Source: DASRDU01 sp035560235 (GTDB lineage: Bacteria > Acidobacteriota > Blastocatellia > RBC074). Taken from it: DNA of 64,000 nt. The DNA lies in the NCBI GenBank assembly GCA_035560235.1, contig DATMAG010000037.1, positions 84,560-148,559 of the forward strand, read 5' to 3'. Shown here piece by piece: positions 1 through 8,662 of the stretch. The notes beneath the pieces were generated by a model. The model was not told the DNA's origin and made no database searches. It was given only the letters and a program-made list of their open reading frames with translations. The position numbers and the translations under genes were made by a program. How positions within the stretch are numbered: the first letter of the stretch is position 1; each line of letters opens with the position of its first letter.

Positions 1-28
1 TAGTGAGCTGCAGCCTGCCAACCGTCGC

Positions 29-1975
29 TCACAGGATTGGAACAGAACGCATTCCCGGCGTATTGTCGCCGAGCGCCGTGCTGTCACTCAGAATTACGCC
101 ATCGCTCAGAATGACGCCGTCGCTTAAGATCACGCCATCGCTCAGAATGACGCCATCGCTCAAAACCACTCCATCCGACAGCACGACGCCGTCAGAGATG
201 ACGACTCCGTCACTCAGGATGACACCGTTGCACATCACCGGCCCGGCGTTGTTGAGCACGCCGACTGACACGATTGACTGATCGAGCGCGAGCGCTCCGC
301 TGCTGATTCTGGTGGCATCAGAGATCAGCGCGCTCTGCGCGTACATGCCCTGCCAGTTGCTCATCAGCGCGCTGCCGTAGAGCAGACAGTAATCGGCCAC
401 CAGCCCCTGACCCCAGTAACAGGTTTCACCGGCAATCGTGCTGGCCTGAAGCGCAGGCAGCGGGCCGCTCAGCATACTCGCTCCGTTGGGCAGCAGAGCG
501 GCGCCAGGCTGGATCAGGCGGGCTATTCTGATTGCGCCTTCAACGTTGAGCTGTCCCGCGCCCTGCTCAAAGGTGCTGTAGCCCTGAATTGGCTGCGCGG
601 TGTACATCAGAATCGCCTTGACCAGATTCGGCGTCAGCGTCGGATTGGCCTGCAGCAGCAGCGCGGCGGCTCCGGCCACGACGGGCGCGGCCATTGAGGT
701 CCCGCTCAGATACATCGTCTTGCTTGTCTTGTCGGTCGTGGTGCCTGTATCAAGCAGCGGTTGGCTCTGAATCAGCTTGTTTGGCAGCAATGACGTGCGA
801 GGATTGGAAGACTGGGCGCCGATCAGCTTGTTGCCCGGCGCTACCAGATCCGGCTTGATCAGATTGTCGAAGTGCTTCACGCCGCTGTCGTCAGTGTAAT
901 AACCCCGCGTCGGGCCGCGCGAACTGTAGGTCGCCACGCCATCATCGGAACGCGCATCAGTCCCAAAGGTATTGCTCGCCCCGACCGTAATCACTGACGG
1001 ATCAGAACCCGGCGAGTGAATCGCGCCGTAAATTTTCTGGCCCTGCGAATTCTTGCCGTCATTGCCCGCTGCGGCAACGACCACGATGCCCGCGTCGTGC
1101 GCGCGCCGCGCCGCCAGACAGAGCGGATCGAACTGATAACTGTCAGTGGCGACAGTGCCGAGGCTCATGTTGATGACGCGAATGTTGTAAGTATTCTTGT
1201 TGGCGATGCACCATTCCAGCGCGGCGATGATGCCGCTGGCAGATCCACGGCCATTGTCATCCAGCACGCGCAGGTTGATCAGGTTCGCGCCCGGCGCAAC
1301 ACCGGCATAAGCGCCACTGGCAAAGCCGCTGCTGCCTGCAGCCAGCGAAGCGACGTGCGTGCCGTGTCCGTTGGTGTCACCCGTAATGTTGTCGCCGGTG
1401 AAATCCTGGCTGTAAATGACGCGTGTGGCCGAACCCTTTTTGAGCAGCTGATGACCGCCGTCAATGCCACTGTCGAGAATAGCGATGGTGACGCCGCTGC
1501 CGTCCAGAGTGCTGTTGCCGTTGGCGCGAATCTGAGCCGCCGCCGTCGTCAGTTCGAGATGGCCTGACGAAACGAGTTCACGATCCGGGCTGACGTAATT
1601 GAACAGGTCGCTCGATTCCAGCTCTCTGATCCGATGCGGAGTCAGTTCGGCAGTGACCAGACCGAAGGCGTTATGAAACTTTTTGATCCGGCCCCCCAGC
1701 CCTCTGATGGCAGCCTGGGCCGAAGCCTGAGCCGTCAGCGGATCAAGCTGCAGGATGATGGAACGCGGCCTGGAAGCAGCCAGACTGCCATCAGTCTTCG
1801 CAATCATCGCTTCCAGATCACGAGCCAGCTTGCGATGTTTTGGCTTGTTGCCCTTGCCCTTCGCGGGCCCGGCACTGACTGTGGTGACATTGACGACCGC
1901 AGCCTGAAAGACCATCAGGACGGCCAGCAGCAGCACCGCCATTTTTTCAGAAATACGAGTAAACTTCCGCGACAT
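29..1975 (-). CDS. Secreted S8 (subtilisin-like) serine peptidase with C-terminal hexapeptide repeats
   Basis: Exported subtilase of 648 residues. I chose the ATG at 1975 because a GAGGAG ribosome site lies just upstream and a signal peptide follows (residues about 8-35). Residues about 70-140 look like an I9 inhibitor propeptide. The catalytic triad is visible: Asp168 in ILDSGIDGG, His204 in NGHGTHVAS, Ser427 in LSGTSMAAP, with the oxyanion Asn305 in AAGND. After the catalytic domain comes a tail of about 150 residues that ends in eight hexapeptide units of the type G-V-I/V-L/I-S-D, coded by 18-bp repeats at 87-230. The family degrades extracellular protein; the tail's role (surface binding or a beta-solenoid) is inferred. 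No sorting signal is recognised. Confidence 0.93.
   Translation of the reverse strand: MSRKFTRISEKMAVLLLAVLMVFQAAVVNVTTVSAGPAKGKGNKPKHRKLARDLEAMIAKTDGSLAASRPRSIILQLDPLTAQASAQAAIRGLGGRIKKFHNAFGLVTAELTPHRIRELESSDLFNYVSPDRELVSSGHLELTTAAAQIRANGNSTLDGSGVTIAILDSGIDGGHQLLKKGSATRVIYSQDFTGDNITGDTNGHGTHVASLAAGSSGFASGAYAGVAPGANLINLRVLDDNGRGSASGIIAALEWCIANKNTYNIRVINMSLGTVATDSYQFDPLCLAARRAHDAGIVVVAAAGNDGKNSQGQKIYGAIHSPGSDPSVITVGASNTFGTDARSDDGVATYSSRGPTRGYYTDDSGVKHFDNLIKPDLVAPGNKLIGAQSSNPRTSLLPNKLIQSQPLLDTGTTTDKTSKTMYLSGTSMAAPVVAGAAALLLQANPTLTPNLVKAILMYTAQPIQGYSTFEQGAGQLNVEGAIRIARLIQPGAALLPNGASMLSGPLPALQASTIAGETCYWGQGLVADYCLLYGSALMSNWQGMYAQSALISDATRISSGALALDQSIVSVGVLNNAGPVMCNGVILSDGVVISDGVVLSDGVVLSDGVILSDGVILSDGVILSDGVILSDSTALGDNTPGMRSVPIL
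87..230 (-). repeat. Eight tandem 18-bp coding repeats (GVILSD units)
   Basis: Eight consecutive 18-bp units encode hexapeptides of the form GVILSD, GVVLSD or GVVISD at the C-terminus of the S8 peptidase. Units nearest the gene's 3' end (87-158) are most alike; the innermost ones differ more, as expected for repeat expansion followed by drift. The reading frame is kept throughout. Confidence 0.95.
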
Positions 1976-2020
1976 TGTTTTCTCCTCTTCGCACAAACAG
2001 GCTCCTGCAGAACATCTCAC

Positions 2021-2322
2021 TGAGCCTGAAAAAGAGCGTGTTCGTCCGGTAACGAACGCCTTAATGAGAGCGAAGCGCGTGCCGCAGAGGTGGCTTAAGA
2101 ACTAAGTGCTGAGAGGAAAAGACCTGGCCTGAACAGGCCGGGCGGACGGGCTGAAGCAGTCGTTCAATTTCGAAGGTCACCCTGACCGAATGATTCCATC
2201 AATCAGTCACGCTGACCGTGCCTGATTGATGCGAATTACCGGCTGATCAGGAGAGCGCAGAGAGGGCGCAGGCAACCCGCGCTGGCTGTGGCGCAGGCTG
2301 CCGGAGCGGCAGGCGGACTGGT
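2021..2322. other. Intergenic region without a recognised gene
   Basis: About 300 bases between the 5' end of the S8 peptidase and the 3' end of the PBP4 gene, both on the minus strand. It should contain the peptidase promoter and possibly the PBP4 terminator. I see short inverted repeats but no convincing promoter boxes, terminator or small gene. Confidence 0.5.
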
Positions 2323-3981
2323 TCAATCCGGAATCGTTTCTTCAAAATCGGTCAGCAGCGCACAGATCTGATCGAAGACGGCGGTCACATCGCGCCCCGG
2401 CCCGGTGTAATTGTTGGCCATCATGCTGAAGATCAGCATCTGCCCGCGCCGCGTGGTGGCGTAACCCGACAGCGAATTGACATAACTGAGCGTGCCTGTC
2501 TTGGCGCGCACGTTGCGCTCTGCGGGAGTGCCGCGCATTCGTCGTTCAAGCGTGCCGTCAACTCCGGCAATCGGCAGCGAATCACGATAGATCGCAAAGT
2601 GCGGATGCGTGGTCATAAATTCGAGCAGCCGCGAAGTCGAACGCGGCGAAACGAGATCCTGCCGCGCAAGGCCCGATCCGTCGCGCAGGCTGAGCGGGCG
2701 CGTGTCAATCCCGGCCCGTTGCAGAAAGGCCCTGAGCGCTTCGAGGCCGAGCGATTCAGATGATTTCGGACGCCCGTAATCATCAAGCTCAACCGCCGTG
2801 CTGACGGTCTGTGCGCCGCCCGGTGCGCCGTTGTTTTTGCCTGCGCTGGCCGCCTTCTGTTCGCTCAAGCGCACGCCAAGCTGACGCAGCATAATTTCAG
2901 TGTGCAGGTTCTGGCTCGGCTTGTTGATGACCTTGAGCAGCACCGAGAGCGGCTGTGACTGCAGGCTGGCAAGTTCGGTCAGCTTCGATTCGTCAAACGG
3001 ATCAGTCAGACGCGCCACTGCATCAACGTGTCGCACGCGGCCTGTGACGGTGATGCCGCGCCGCTGCAACGCCTCGCGCAGCAGCGTGGCCGCAAAGCTG
3101 GCCGGATCGTGAATGGAAAGGTCAACTTCAAATTCCTTCGCCTTTGCCGGAATCGAGCCGAAAAATTCAAACGTGTTGGTTTCAAGCGTGCGATTTGCGC
3201 CAATCCGCGTCTGCCCGCTGGCGCTGGTCGTTGCGTGATTGACGATCTTCACGTAAGCCGTCTGCGGGCGCGTCGTAATCACCGGCGGCAGTCCGGCTCG
3301 CGCTGCCGGAGTCACAACAAAAGTCAGCGCATTGTCATTGACCGTCAGCGCGCTGACCGGCGCGCCGTAATAAAACATCAGATCATCCCATTCCCACGCC
3401 GCGCCGCGCCCGTCGGTCGCAAAGTAGCTGTCATCGCCAATCAGATCGCCGCTCACTGTTCTGATGCCGCGTGCTTTGATCTGATCTGCGAGCATTTCAA
3501 TCGCTGTGATCTTGTCGGTGCGGACGAACTCGTCAATTTTGCCGTTCACGCCGGGGTTGTCGGGATTCTCAAACCGCGCCGACAGATTCGGGTCGCCGCG
3601 CCCGTAAAGAATCAGGTCGCCGCGCAGCACGCCGTTGCGAATGTCGCGCTTCGTCGCATAGACCGAGGTTTTGAATCGCTGCTCCGGCCCGAAGGCGTCA
3701 AGCGTCGCCGCCGTCGTGTAGAGCTTCATATTCGACGCCGGCGCAAAGGTCTTGTCAGCATCGCGCTCAAAGACGACGCTGCCCTTGCCGGTGATGACGC
3801 GCACGCCGAAGCGCGAGGCTGCAAACTGCGGCTGATCGAGCAGCGCCGCAATGCGGGCCTGAAGTTCCGCGACCGTCTGCGGCTTTGCCGGAGCCTGCGC
3901 CGCCTGCTGCGCAATGGCCGGAGCAAGTGAAAGATGAAAGATCAGCAGCGCGCTGATCAGGAGTCGTCTTGTGTGTCGCAT
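2323..3981 (-). CDS. dacB: D-alanyl-D-alanine carboxypeptidase/endopeptidase (PBP4, peptidase S13)
   Basis: Periplasmic penicillin-binding protein that trims D-Ala and cleaves D-Ala-mDAP cross-links in peptidoglycan. The three S13 motifs are present: SNMK (Ser at about residue 83), SQN in NKPSQNLHTE, and KTG in RAKTGTLSYVNS. The long insert between SxxK and SxN is typical of PBP4. Start chosen at 3981 (MRHTRRLL), which opens a signal peptide ending near AIAQQ and has AAAGG about 9 nt upstream; an in-frame ATG 18 codons earlier would spoil the signal peptide. Length of 552 residues fits the family. Confidence 0.93.
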   Translation of the reverse strand: MRHTRRLLISALLIFHLSLAPAIAQQAAQAPAKPQTVAELQARIAALLDQPQFAASRFGVRVITGKGSVVFERDADKTFAPASNMKLYTTAATLDAFGPEQRFKTSVYATKRDIRNGVLRGDLILYGRGDPNLSARFENPDNPGVNGKIDEFVRTDKITAIEMLADQIKARGIRTVSGDLIGDDSYFATDGRGAAWEWDDLMFYYGAPVSALTVNDNALTFVVTPAARAGLPPVITTRPQTAYVKIVNHATTSASGQTRIGANRTLETNTFEFFGSIPAKAKEFEVDLSIHDPASFAATLLREALQRRGITVTGRVRHVDAVARLTDPFDESKLTELASLQSQPLSVLLKVINKPSQNLHTEIMLRQLGVRLSEQKAASAGKNNGAPGGAQTVSTAVELDDYGRPKSSESLGLEALRAFLQRAGIDTRPLSLRDGSGLARQDLVSPRSTSRLLEFMTTHPHFAIYRDSLPIAGVDGTLERRMRGTPAERNVRAKTGTLSYVNSLSGYATTRRGQMLIFSMMANNYTGPGRDVTAVFDQICALLTDFEETIPD

Positions 3982-4128
3982 CTGAAAAAACCTTTGCCGG
4001 AGCTGATGAAATCTGCTTCTCGCTGAAACGCACAAATACTATACTGGCGGCGTCAGCGTTGCACAGTCCCCACCGCATCTGTTCCTGCTGATTGCACCCT
4101 GCTGAAAGTCAGATTCAGGAGTTTCGCC

Positions 4129-4776
4129 ATGCAGTCTGAAGCGCTGTTTCAGAGAACCAGTCCCGAACGTGAAGTCATCTTTTTCGTGCTGTTCGTGACC
4201 AGTTACATCTGGCTCTGGCAGGGCGCGTTTCCGGGCGCTTTGTTTGTGGCGATTGGCGGCGGGCTGATGCTGATTGCCATTTCAAATCTGCTGCATCGTG
4301 ACCCGGCACACTCGCTCGGACTGCGGCTCGACAATGTGCCGCGTTCGCTGCTTGAAGTCGGGGTAATTACGCTGGCGCTGATCGCGCTGCTGATTGCGAG
4401 CGGCTGGCTGCTTGGCACGCTGCGCGCGCCGGAATGGTGGAAGCTGCGCAGCGTCGGCTGGCATTACTTCTGGGCTTTTGTGCAGCAGTATGCGCTGCAG
4501 GCCTTTGTGCTGACGCGGCTGCGCCAGGTTTATCGCGGCGAAAACACCGTCGCGCTCGCCGCCGCCGGATGGTTTGCCTTTCTGCACCTGCCGAATCCGC
4601 CTCTGACCGTGATGACCTTCGTCATTGGCTATATCTGGTGCCGGTTGTTTTTGCGACAGCCCAATCTCTTCACGCTGGCGCTTTCACATACTATACTCGC
4701 CATCGTCACCGTGCACAGTTTCCCGCGCGCCTGGATGCACAGCCTGAAAGTCGGGCCGGGATACTTCAATTTCTGA
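4129..4776 (+). CDS. CPBP-like integral membrane protein, catalytic motif degenerate
   Basis: A 215-residue protein with about six hydrophobic segments, resembling the CPBP (CAAX protease / bacteriocin-processing, Abi) family. The FxxxH motif is recognisable (WFAFLHLP) and a later LSHTI resembles the fourth motif. The EExxxR catalytic motif of active glutamic intramembrane proteases reads QQYALQ here, so both glutamates are replaced. It could be a non-proteolytic member or a divergent subfamily. It is divergent from dacB and isolated from the next gene by a palindromic repeat. Family assignment is moderately sure; activity is doubtful. Confidence 0.6.
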   Translation: MQSEALFQRTSPEREVIFFVLFVTSYIWLWQGAFPGALFVAIGGGLMLIAISNLLHRDPAHSLGLRLDNVPRSLLEVGVITLALIALLIASGWLLGTLRAPEWWKLRSVGWHYFWAFVQQYALQAFVLTRLRQVYRGENTVALAAAGWFAFLHLPNPPLTVMTFVIGYIWCRLFLRQPNLFTLALSHTILAIVTVHSFPRAWMHSLKVGPGYFNF

Positions 4777-4836
4777 TAAAGCAGCACAGCCACGAATCAG
4801 CACGAATTGGCACGGCTCAGACGACGGTCTGAGGGA

Positions 4837-4910
4837 CGACAAGCTGCCAGCTTGTCGCTGTGTTGTCTTTCAACTCCTGGCGAAGCCCACGACAAGCTGG
4901 CAGCTTGTCG
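4837..4910. repeat. REP-like pair of 21-nt palindromes
   Basis: Two 21-nt units (4837-4857 and 4890-4910) each form a near-perfect hairpin: CGACAAGCTG, one base, CAGCTTGTCG. The units are exact reverse complements of each other and are separated by 32 nt. This is the architecture of REP/BIME elements. Just upstream (4786-4815) lies a degenerate copy of another repeat built on CACGAAT words. Confidence 0.85.
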
Positions 4911-4933
4911 AACATTTTCAGGGAGAACGATCA

Positions 4934-6628
4934 ATGCCGCAGAAAATTTACGATGCCATCGTCGTCGGTTCAGGCGCCACCGGAGGCTGGGCAGCGAAGG
5001 CGCTGACTGAAAAAGGCATGCAGGTCCTGGTACTCGAAGCCGGGCGACAGCTCGATCCGCTGAAGGATTTCACCGAACATCATTCGCCCTGGGAACTGAA
5101 ATATCGCGGCCTCGCGCCTGGTTCGGTCTATGCGCCGCGCCAGCCGATTCAGTCGCGCTGTTATGCGGGCAACGAATACAGCGCGCACCTGTTTGTGGAC
5201 GACATTGACAACCCTTACACGACGCCTGCTGACAAGCCGTTCTGGTGGATTCGCTCGCGCCAGGTCGGTGGCCGCACCATCGTCTGGGGTCGGCAGTCCT
5301 ACCGTTACTCCGATTATGAATTCAAGGCCGCCAGCCGCGACGGTTACGGCGAAGACTGGCCGCTCAGTTACAAAGATCTCGAACCTTATTACTCCGAGGT
5401 CGAAGAGTTCATCGGCATCAGCGGCTCGTATGAAAACCTGCCGCAACTGCCCGACAGCCGATTCCTGCCGCCGATGGCGATGACCTGCGGCGAGCACCTG
5501 CTGAAAAAGGCCGTCGAGAAAAATTTCAGCAATCGCAAGGTCATCATCGGTCGCGCCGCCATTCTGACCAGACCGCACAATGGCCGCGCTGCCTGTCACT
5601 GGTGCGGCCACTGTGATCGCGGCTGCACGACCTTCTCTTATTTCAGCAGCCCCGGCTCAACGCTGCCTGCTGCGGCAAAGACAGGCCGGATGACGCTGCG
5701 GCCCAACGCGGTCGTCCGCGAAGTGCTGATTGACACAAACACCGGCAAGGCCAAAGGCGTGCGGATCATTGATCAGAACACGAAGCGCGATTACGAGGAA
5801 TACGCCAGAGTCGTCGTGCTGTGCGCCTCGACGCTCGAATCCACGCGCATTATGCTCAACACAAAAACGCGCCAGCATCCGAACGGCCTCGGCAATTCAT
5901 CGGGCGCGCTCGGTCATTACCTGATGGATCACATCTACCCGATGGGTGTGCGCGGCATCATGCCGAAGCTGCGCGGCCAGGCTTACGATTATTCTGACGG
6001 GCGCGCCAACGGCATCTATGTGCCGAAGTTCAGAAACGTCTTTGACAAGCACCCGAAATTCATTCGCGGTTACGGCATGCAGGGCAGCGTCAATATGGGC
6101 TACAACTACTGGAAGACAAAATACATTCCCGGCTTCGGCGCTGACTTCAAGAAACAGGCGCGCGAAATTCCGTATGAACCGAACTTCTTTCTCGGCGCGT
6201 GGGGCGAGATGCTGCCGCGCTTCGAGAATCGCGTGACGATCAATCAAAACAAGGTGGATGCGTGGGGCATTCCGGTGCTGCACATCGAATGCACGCATTC
6301 GGACAACGAAGCCGCGATGGCCGCTGACGCCTTTGAATGCGCAAAGGAGATGGCCCTCGCCGCCGGAGCCGAAATCACGGGCGAAGTCAGAAACCCGTCG
6401 CCTCCGGGCTTCTGCATTCACGAAGTCGGCACGGCCAGAATGGGCGCGGACAAAAAAACCTCAGTCCTCAACAAGTGGAATCAGTCGTGGGATGTGAAGA
6501 ACCTGTTTGTGACCGACGGCGCGTGCTTCACGTCCATCGGCTGCGCCAACCCGACGCTGACGATGATGGCGATTACCGCGCGAGCGTGTGATTATCTTGT
6601 CGAAGAGTACAAGCGCGGAAATCTGTAA
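4934..6628 (+). CDS. GMC family FAD-dependent oxidoreductase
   Basis: Flavoprotein of 564 residues that should oxidise an alcohol or sugar substrate. The N-terminal Rossmann motif GSGATGGWAA (residues about 13-22) binds FAD. The C-terminal GMC_oxred_C block contains the conserved catalytic His in FCIHEVGTARMG and the Asn in CANPTLT. It has no obvious signal peptide; the set of cysteines in ACHWCGHCDRGC (about residues 219-230) is seen in gluconate 2-dehydrogenase-like GMC proteins. Start supported by GGGAGAA 7 nt upstream. Substrate unknown. The last 94 bases recur, mutated, at 7411-7502 beyond the toxin-antitoxin pair. Confidence 0.9.
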   Translation: MPQKIYDAIVVGSGATGGWAAKALTEKGMQVLVLEAGRQLDPLKDFTEHHSPWELKYRGLAPGSVYAPRQPIQSRCYAGNEYSAHLFVDDIDNPYTTPADKPFWWIRSRQVGGRTIVWGRQSYRYSDYEFKAASRDGYGEDWPLSYKDLEPYYSEVEEFIGISGSYENLPQLPDSRFLPPMAMTCGEHLLKKAVEKNFSNRKVIIGRAAILTRPHNGRAACHWCGHCDRGCTTFSYFSSPGSTLPAAAKTGRMTLRPNAVVREVLIDTNTGKAKGVRIIDQNTKRDYEEYARVVVLCASTLESTRIMLNTKTRQHPNGLGNSSGALGHYLMDHIYPMGVRGIMPKLRGQAYDYSDGRANGIYVPKFRNVFDKHPKFIRGYGMQGSVNMGYNYWKTKYIPGFGADFKKQAREIPYEPNFFLGAWGEMLPRFENRVTINQNKVDAWGIPVLHIECTHSDNEAAMAADAFECAKEMALAAGAEITGEVRNPSPPGFCIHEVGTARMGADKKTSVLNKWNQSWDVKNLFVTDGACFTSIGCANPTLTMMAITARACDYLVEEYKRGNL

Positions 6629-6656
6629 CTGAAGATGAGAGCAGCGGTGAGGTGAT

Positions 6657-6935
6657 ATGGCCAGAGTGAAAATCCGGTTTGATCAGGCAGGCCCGGCGCA
6701 GCGGCGGAAGGCAATCCGGCAGATGGGGCAGCATCTGGATATAAATGAGAGTCTCGAATCACTGATTCAGACGATGCACGCTTATGAAGCACAGTTCGGG
6801 ATGAGCACGGTCGAATTTTATGCGCGCTACCTGGCGGGAAAGATGGGAGACAGTCGTGACGTGATGCGCTGGGCCGGAGCGTTCGATGATTATCAGGCAT
6901 TGCTGCGTGAACACTTCCGCCACGCTGCTGCCTGA
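6657..6935 (+). CDS. Putative TumA-like antitoxin
   Basis: A 92-residue, mostly helical basic protein starting after a GAGGTGAT ribosome site. Its C-terminal half (VEFYARYLAGKMGD, then RWAGAFDDYQAL) matches the style of small proteins encoded directly upstream of TumE/DUF6516 toxins (EFYxxYxAGxxGDxxxxxEW). Stop lies 11 nt before the next start, so the two are co-transcribed. Antitoxin role is inferred from partner and order. The pair lies between the GMC gene and a partial copy of its 3' end, which indicates acquisition. Confidence 0.65.
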   Translation: MARVKIRFDQAGPAQRRKAIRQMGQHLDINESLESLIQTMHAYEAQFGMSTVEFYARYLAGKMGDSRDVMRWAGAFDDYQALLREHFRHAAA

Positions 6936-6946
6936 AACATTCAGCC

Positions 6947-7387
6947 ATGCGCGATGTGCTTCAGTATTTCGATCTGATTGCCCGGATGATCGAACTCAGC
7001 CCGGCTGTTTCGGCAGAGGTTGAGCTTGATCAGCGCGACCACAAGCGTGGCGCTGTGGATGGCACGTTGTACTTTGCTGACGGATCGCGGCTTGAATTCA
7101 CGGAAAGAATCGTGATCGAACGCGCTCACCCGGTAAAGCGCGATTATCGTTATCAGTATGTGCGCCATGAGGCTGCTGTTTTTCGTTACGACAATGCGCC
7201 GCATCACCCGCTGTTGCCGGGCTTTCCGCACCACAAACACATCGGGCGCAGAACAGTTCCGGCAGCAGAGCCATCACTGAAGGAGGTTTTGCAGGAAGTC
7301 AGCGCGCTGCTCAGTGACGAACCTGCTCAGACTTCAGCCACGCCACGCAAAAGCAGATCGAAGCGCCGAGTGAAGCGGGATAAATGA
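6947..7387 (+). CDS. TumE-family (DUF6516) toxin-like protein
   Basis: A 146-residue protein with the hallmark run RYDNAPHHPLLPGFPHHKHI at about residues 80-99, shared by the TumE/DUF6516 family of toxin-antitoxin systems, followed by the usual acidic stretch (EPSLKEVLQEVSALL). The last 20 residues are a basic tail (RKSRSKRRVKRDK), perhaps nucleic-acid binding. It follows the small TumA-like gene by 11 nt. Family membership is recognised from the HH-rich motif; toxicity is known for the family only in general and is inferred here. Its stop codon lies about 24 bases before a decayed copy of the GMC gene end. Confidence 0.75.
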   Translation: MRDVLQYFDLIARMIELSPAVSAEVELDQRDHKRGAVDGTLYFADGSRLEFTERIVIERAHPVKRDYRYQYVRHEAAVFRYDNAPHHPLLPGFPHHKHIGRRTVPAAEPSLKEVLQEVSALLSDEPAQTSATPRKSRSKRRVKRDK

Positions 7388-7410
7388 AATGCCGATGCGC
7401 GCCCTGCTTT

Positions 7411-7502
7411 CATCGGCTGCGCCAGCCCGACGCTGACGATGATGGCGATTACGGCGCGGGCGTGTGATTATCTGGTCGAAGTACAAAAAAGGAAACCTGT
7501 AA
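7411..7502 (+). pseudogene. Decayed copy of the 3' end of the GMC oxidoreductase gene
   Basis: These 92 bases align with 6535-6628 with nine substitutions and one 2-base gap (about 88 % identity). The substitutions are mostly silent, and the translated copy reads IGCASPTLTMMAITARACDY, nearly the same as the intact protein. The 2-base deletion after GTCGAA shifts the frame; restoring it gives the native-style ending and stop. Similarity ends at the stop codon. It is a remnant of a diverged GMC gene, not a fresh duplication. Confidence 0.9.
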
Positions 7503-7573
7503 AACCCGGGTGCGAGAGGCCTGGACAGTGCTGGTTCATCCGCCTCTGCTTCTGTTATGACAGCTCAACAACT

Positions 7574-8533
7574 ATGAAACTACTGATTATCTGCATCGCT
7601 CTGACGATCTTTCTGAATATCACCGTGACTGCACAGAACACCGCACAGCAACTTGGTTTCAACCCGAATGACAAGGTGCTGATTGTGCATGCTGACGATG
7701 TCGGCATGTCGCATTCGGTGAATATGGCGACCATCGAAGCCCTCAAACATGGCCTGGTGACTTCGGCTTCGATTATGGTGCCGTGTCCCTGGTTCCCTGA
7801 GATTGCGGCTTACGCGAAGGAGCATCCTGAAATTGATTTCGGGCTGCACCTGACGCTGACGAGCGAATGGAAACATTATCGCTGGCGACCTGTCGCGCCG
7901 ATTGACAAGGTACCGGGCCTGCTCGATGCCGAAGGCTTTATGTGGCGCTCGGAACGGCAGACTGCGGCCAAAGCCACGCCGCAGGAAGTTGAAACCGAAC
8001 TGCGCGCCCAGATCGAACGCGCCCTGGCTTTCGGCATCAGACCGACGCATCTCGATACGCATATGGGCACGCTTTACACGCGCCGGGATTATTTTGACGT
8101 TTATACAAAGCTCGGCAAGGAGTACGGCATTCCGGTGATGGTCATGCGCGCCACGCCTGAATCAATTGCCTACGGCAAGGCCAGCGGTTCGCCGATCAAT
8201 GAAGAAGTGCTGCGCCAGGTCGAAGCTGACGGCTTTGCGCTGCTCGATTACCTCGTCACCGGAGTTGAAGGCAAAACGTTTGAGGAACGCAAAAAGGCTT
8301 ATCACACGCTGCTGCGAAATCTGAAGCCGGGCGTGACGATGCTGATTGTCCATCTCGGTTATGACAACGACGAACTGAAAGCCATCACCGGTTCGTGGCC
8401 GCAGCGGCACGGCGATTTTCTTTCCTTCACCGATCCCGAGACGAAAAAGCTGATGGATGAACTCGGCATCAAAACCACTACCTGGCGCGAAATGGGAAAG
8501 ATTGCCTGGAAGAATAAAAAGCAGACGAACTGA
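7574..8533 (+). CDS. ChbG/YdjC-like carbohydrate deacetylase, exported
   Basis: A 319-residue protein with an N-terminal signal peptide (MKLLIICIALTIF…TAQN) followed by a YdjC/ChbG TIM-barrel domain. Visible metal-site motifs are the HADDVGMS aspartates (residues about 43-50), FGLHLTL, and the HLDTHMG histidines. The family removes acetyl groups from acetylated oligosaccharides. An open frame extends 45 codons upstream to 7439, but that part is the GMC remnant, so I place the start at 7574 at the signal peptide. It was probably the original downstream neighbour of the GMC gene. Confidence 0.85.
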   Translation: MKLLIICIALTIFLNITVTAQNTAQQLGFNPNDKVLIVHADDVGMSHSVNMATIEALKHGLVTSASIMVPCPWFPEIAAYAKEHPEIDFGLHLTLTSEWKHYRWRPVAPIDKVPGLLDAEGFMWRSERQTAAKATPQEVETELRAQIERALAFGIRPTHLDTHMGTLYTRRDYFDVYTKLGKEYGIPVMVMRATPESIAYGKASGSPINEEVLRQVEADGFALLDYLVTGVEGKTFEERKKAYHTLLRNLKPGVTMLIVHLGYDNDELKAITGSWPQRHGDFLSFTDPETKKLMDELGIKTTTWREMGKIAWKNKKQTN

Positions 8534-8596
8534 AGCACAGCCACGATGGAGGATTGAAACCGGAGAGTGGAGAATGCAGCCGGGCGCGAGGCTCAT

Positions 8597-8642
8597 CAGG
8601 CTGATTCATTCGTGATCATTCGTGTGCATTCGTGGCTGTTTC
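8597..8642. repeat. Intergenic ATTCGTG-type repeat
   Basis: The words GATTCATTCGTGATCATTCG and ATTCGTGGCTG form a threefold ATTCGTG-based repeat just before the GNAT gene. The reverse complement of the same words appears, degenerate, at 4786-4815 (CAGCCACGAAT, CACGAATT). It is an intergenic dispersed repeat with no coding sense; the longer open frame running through it should not be taken as an N-terminal extension of the GNAT protein. Confidence 0.65.
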
Positions 8643-8662
8643 TCTTCATTCCTGAAAGTCGT

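Noticed and set aside
87..230. Possible CRISPR-like array of 18-bp repeats
   Set aside because: Units are contiguous without spacers and keep the reading frame of the S8 peptidase.
3028..3930. A 300-residue open frame on the plus strand
   Set aside because: It is antisense to dacB, with Arg/His-rich low-information sequence.
7439..7573. N-terminal extension of the ChbG-like deacetylase
   Set aside because: These codons are the GMC gene remnant; a signal peptide starts at 7574.
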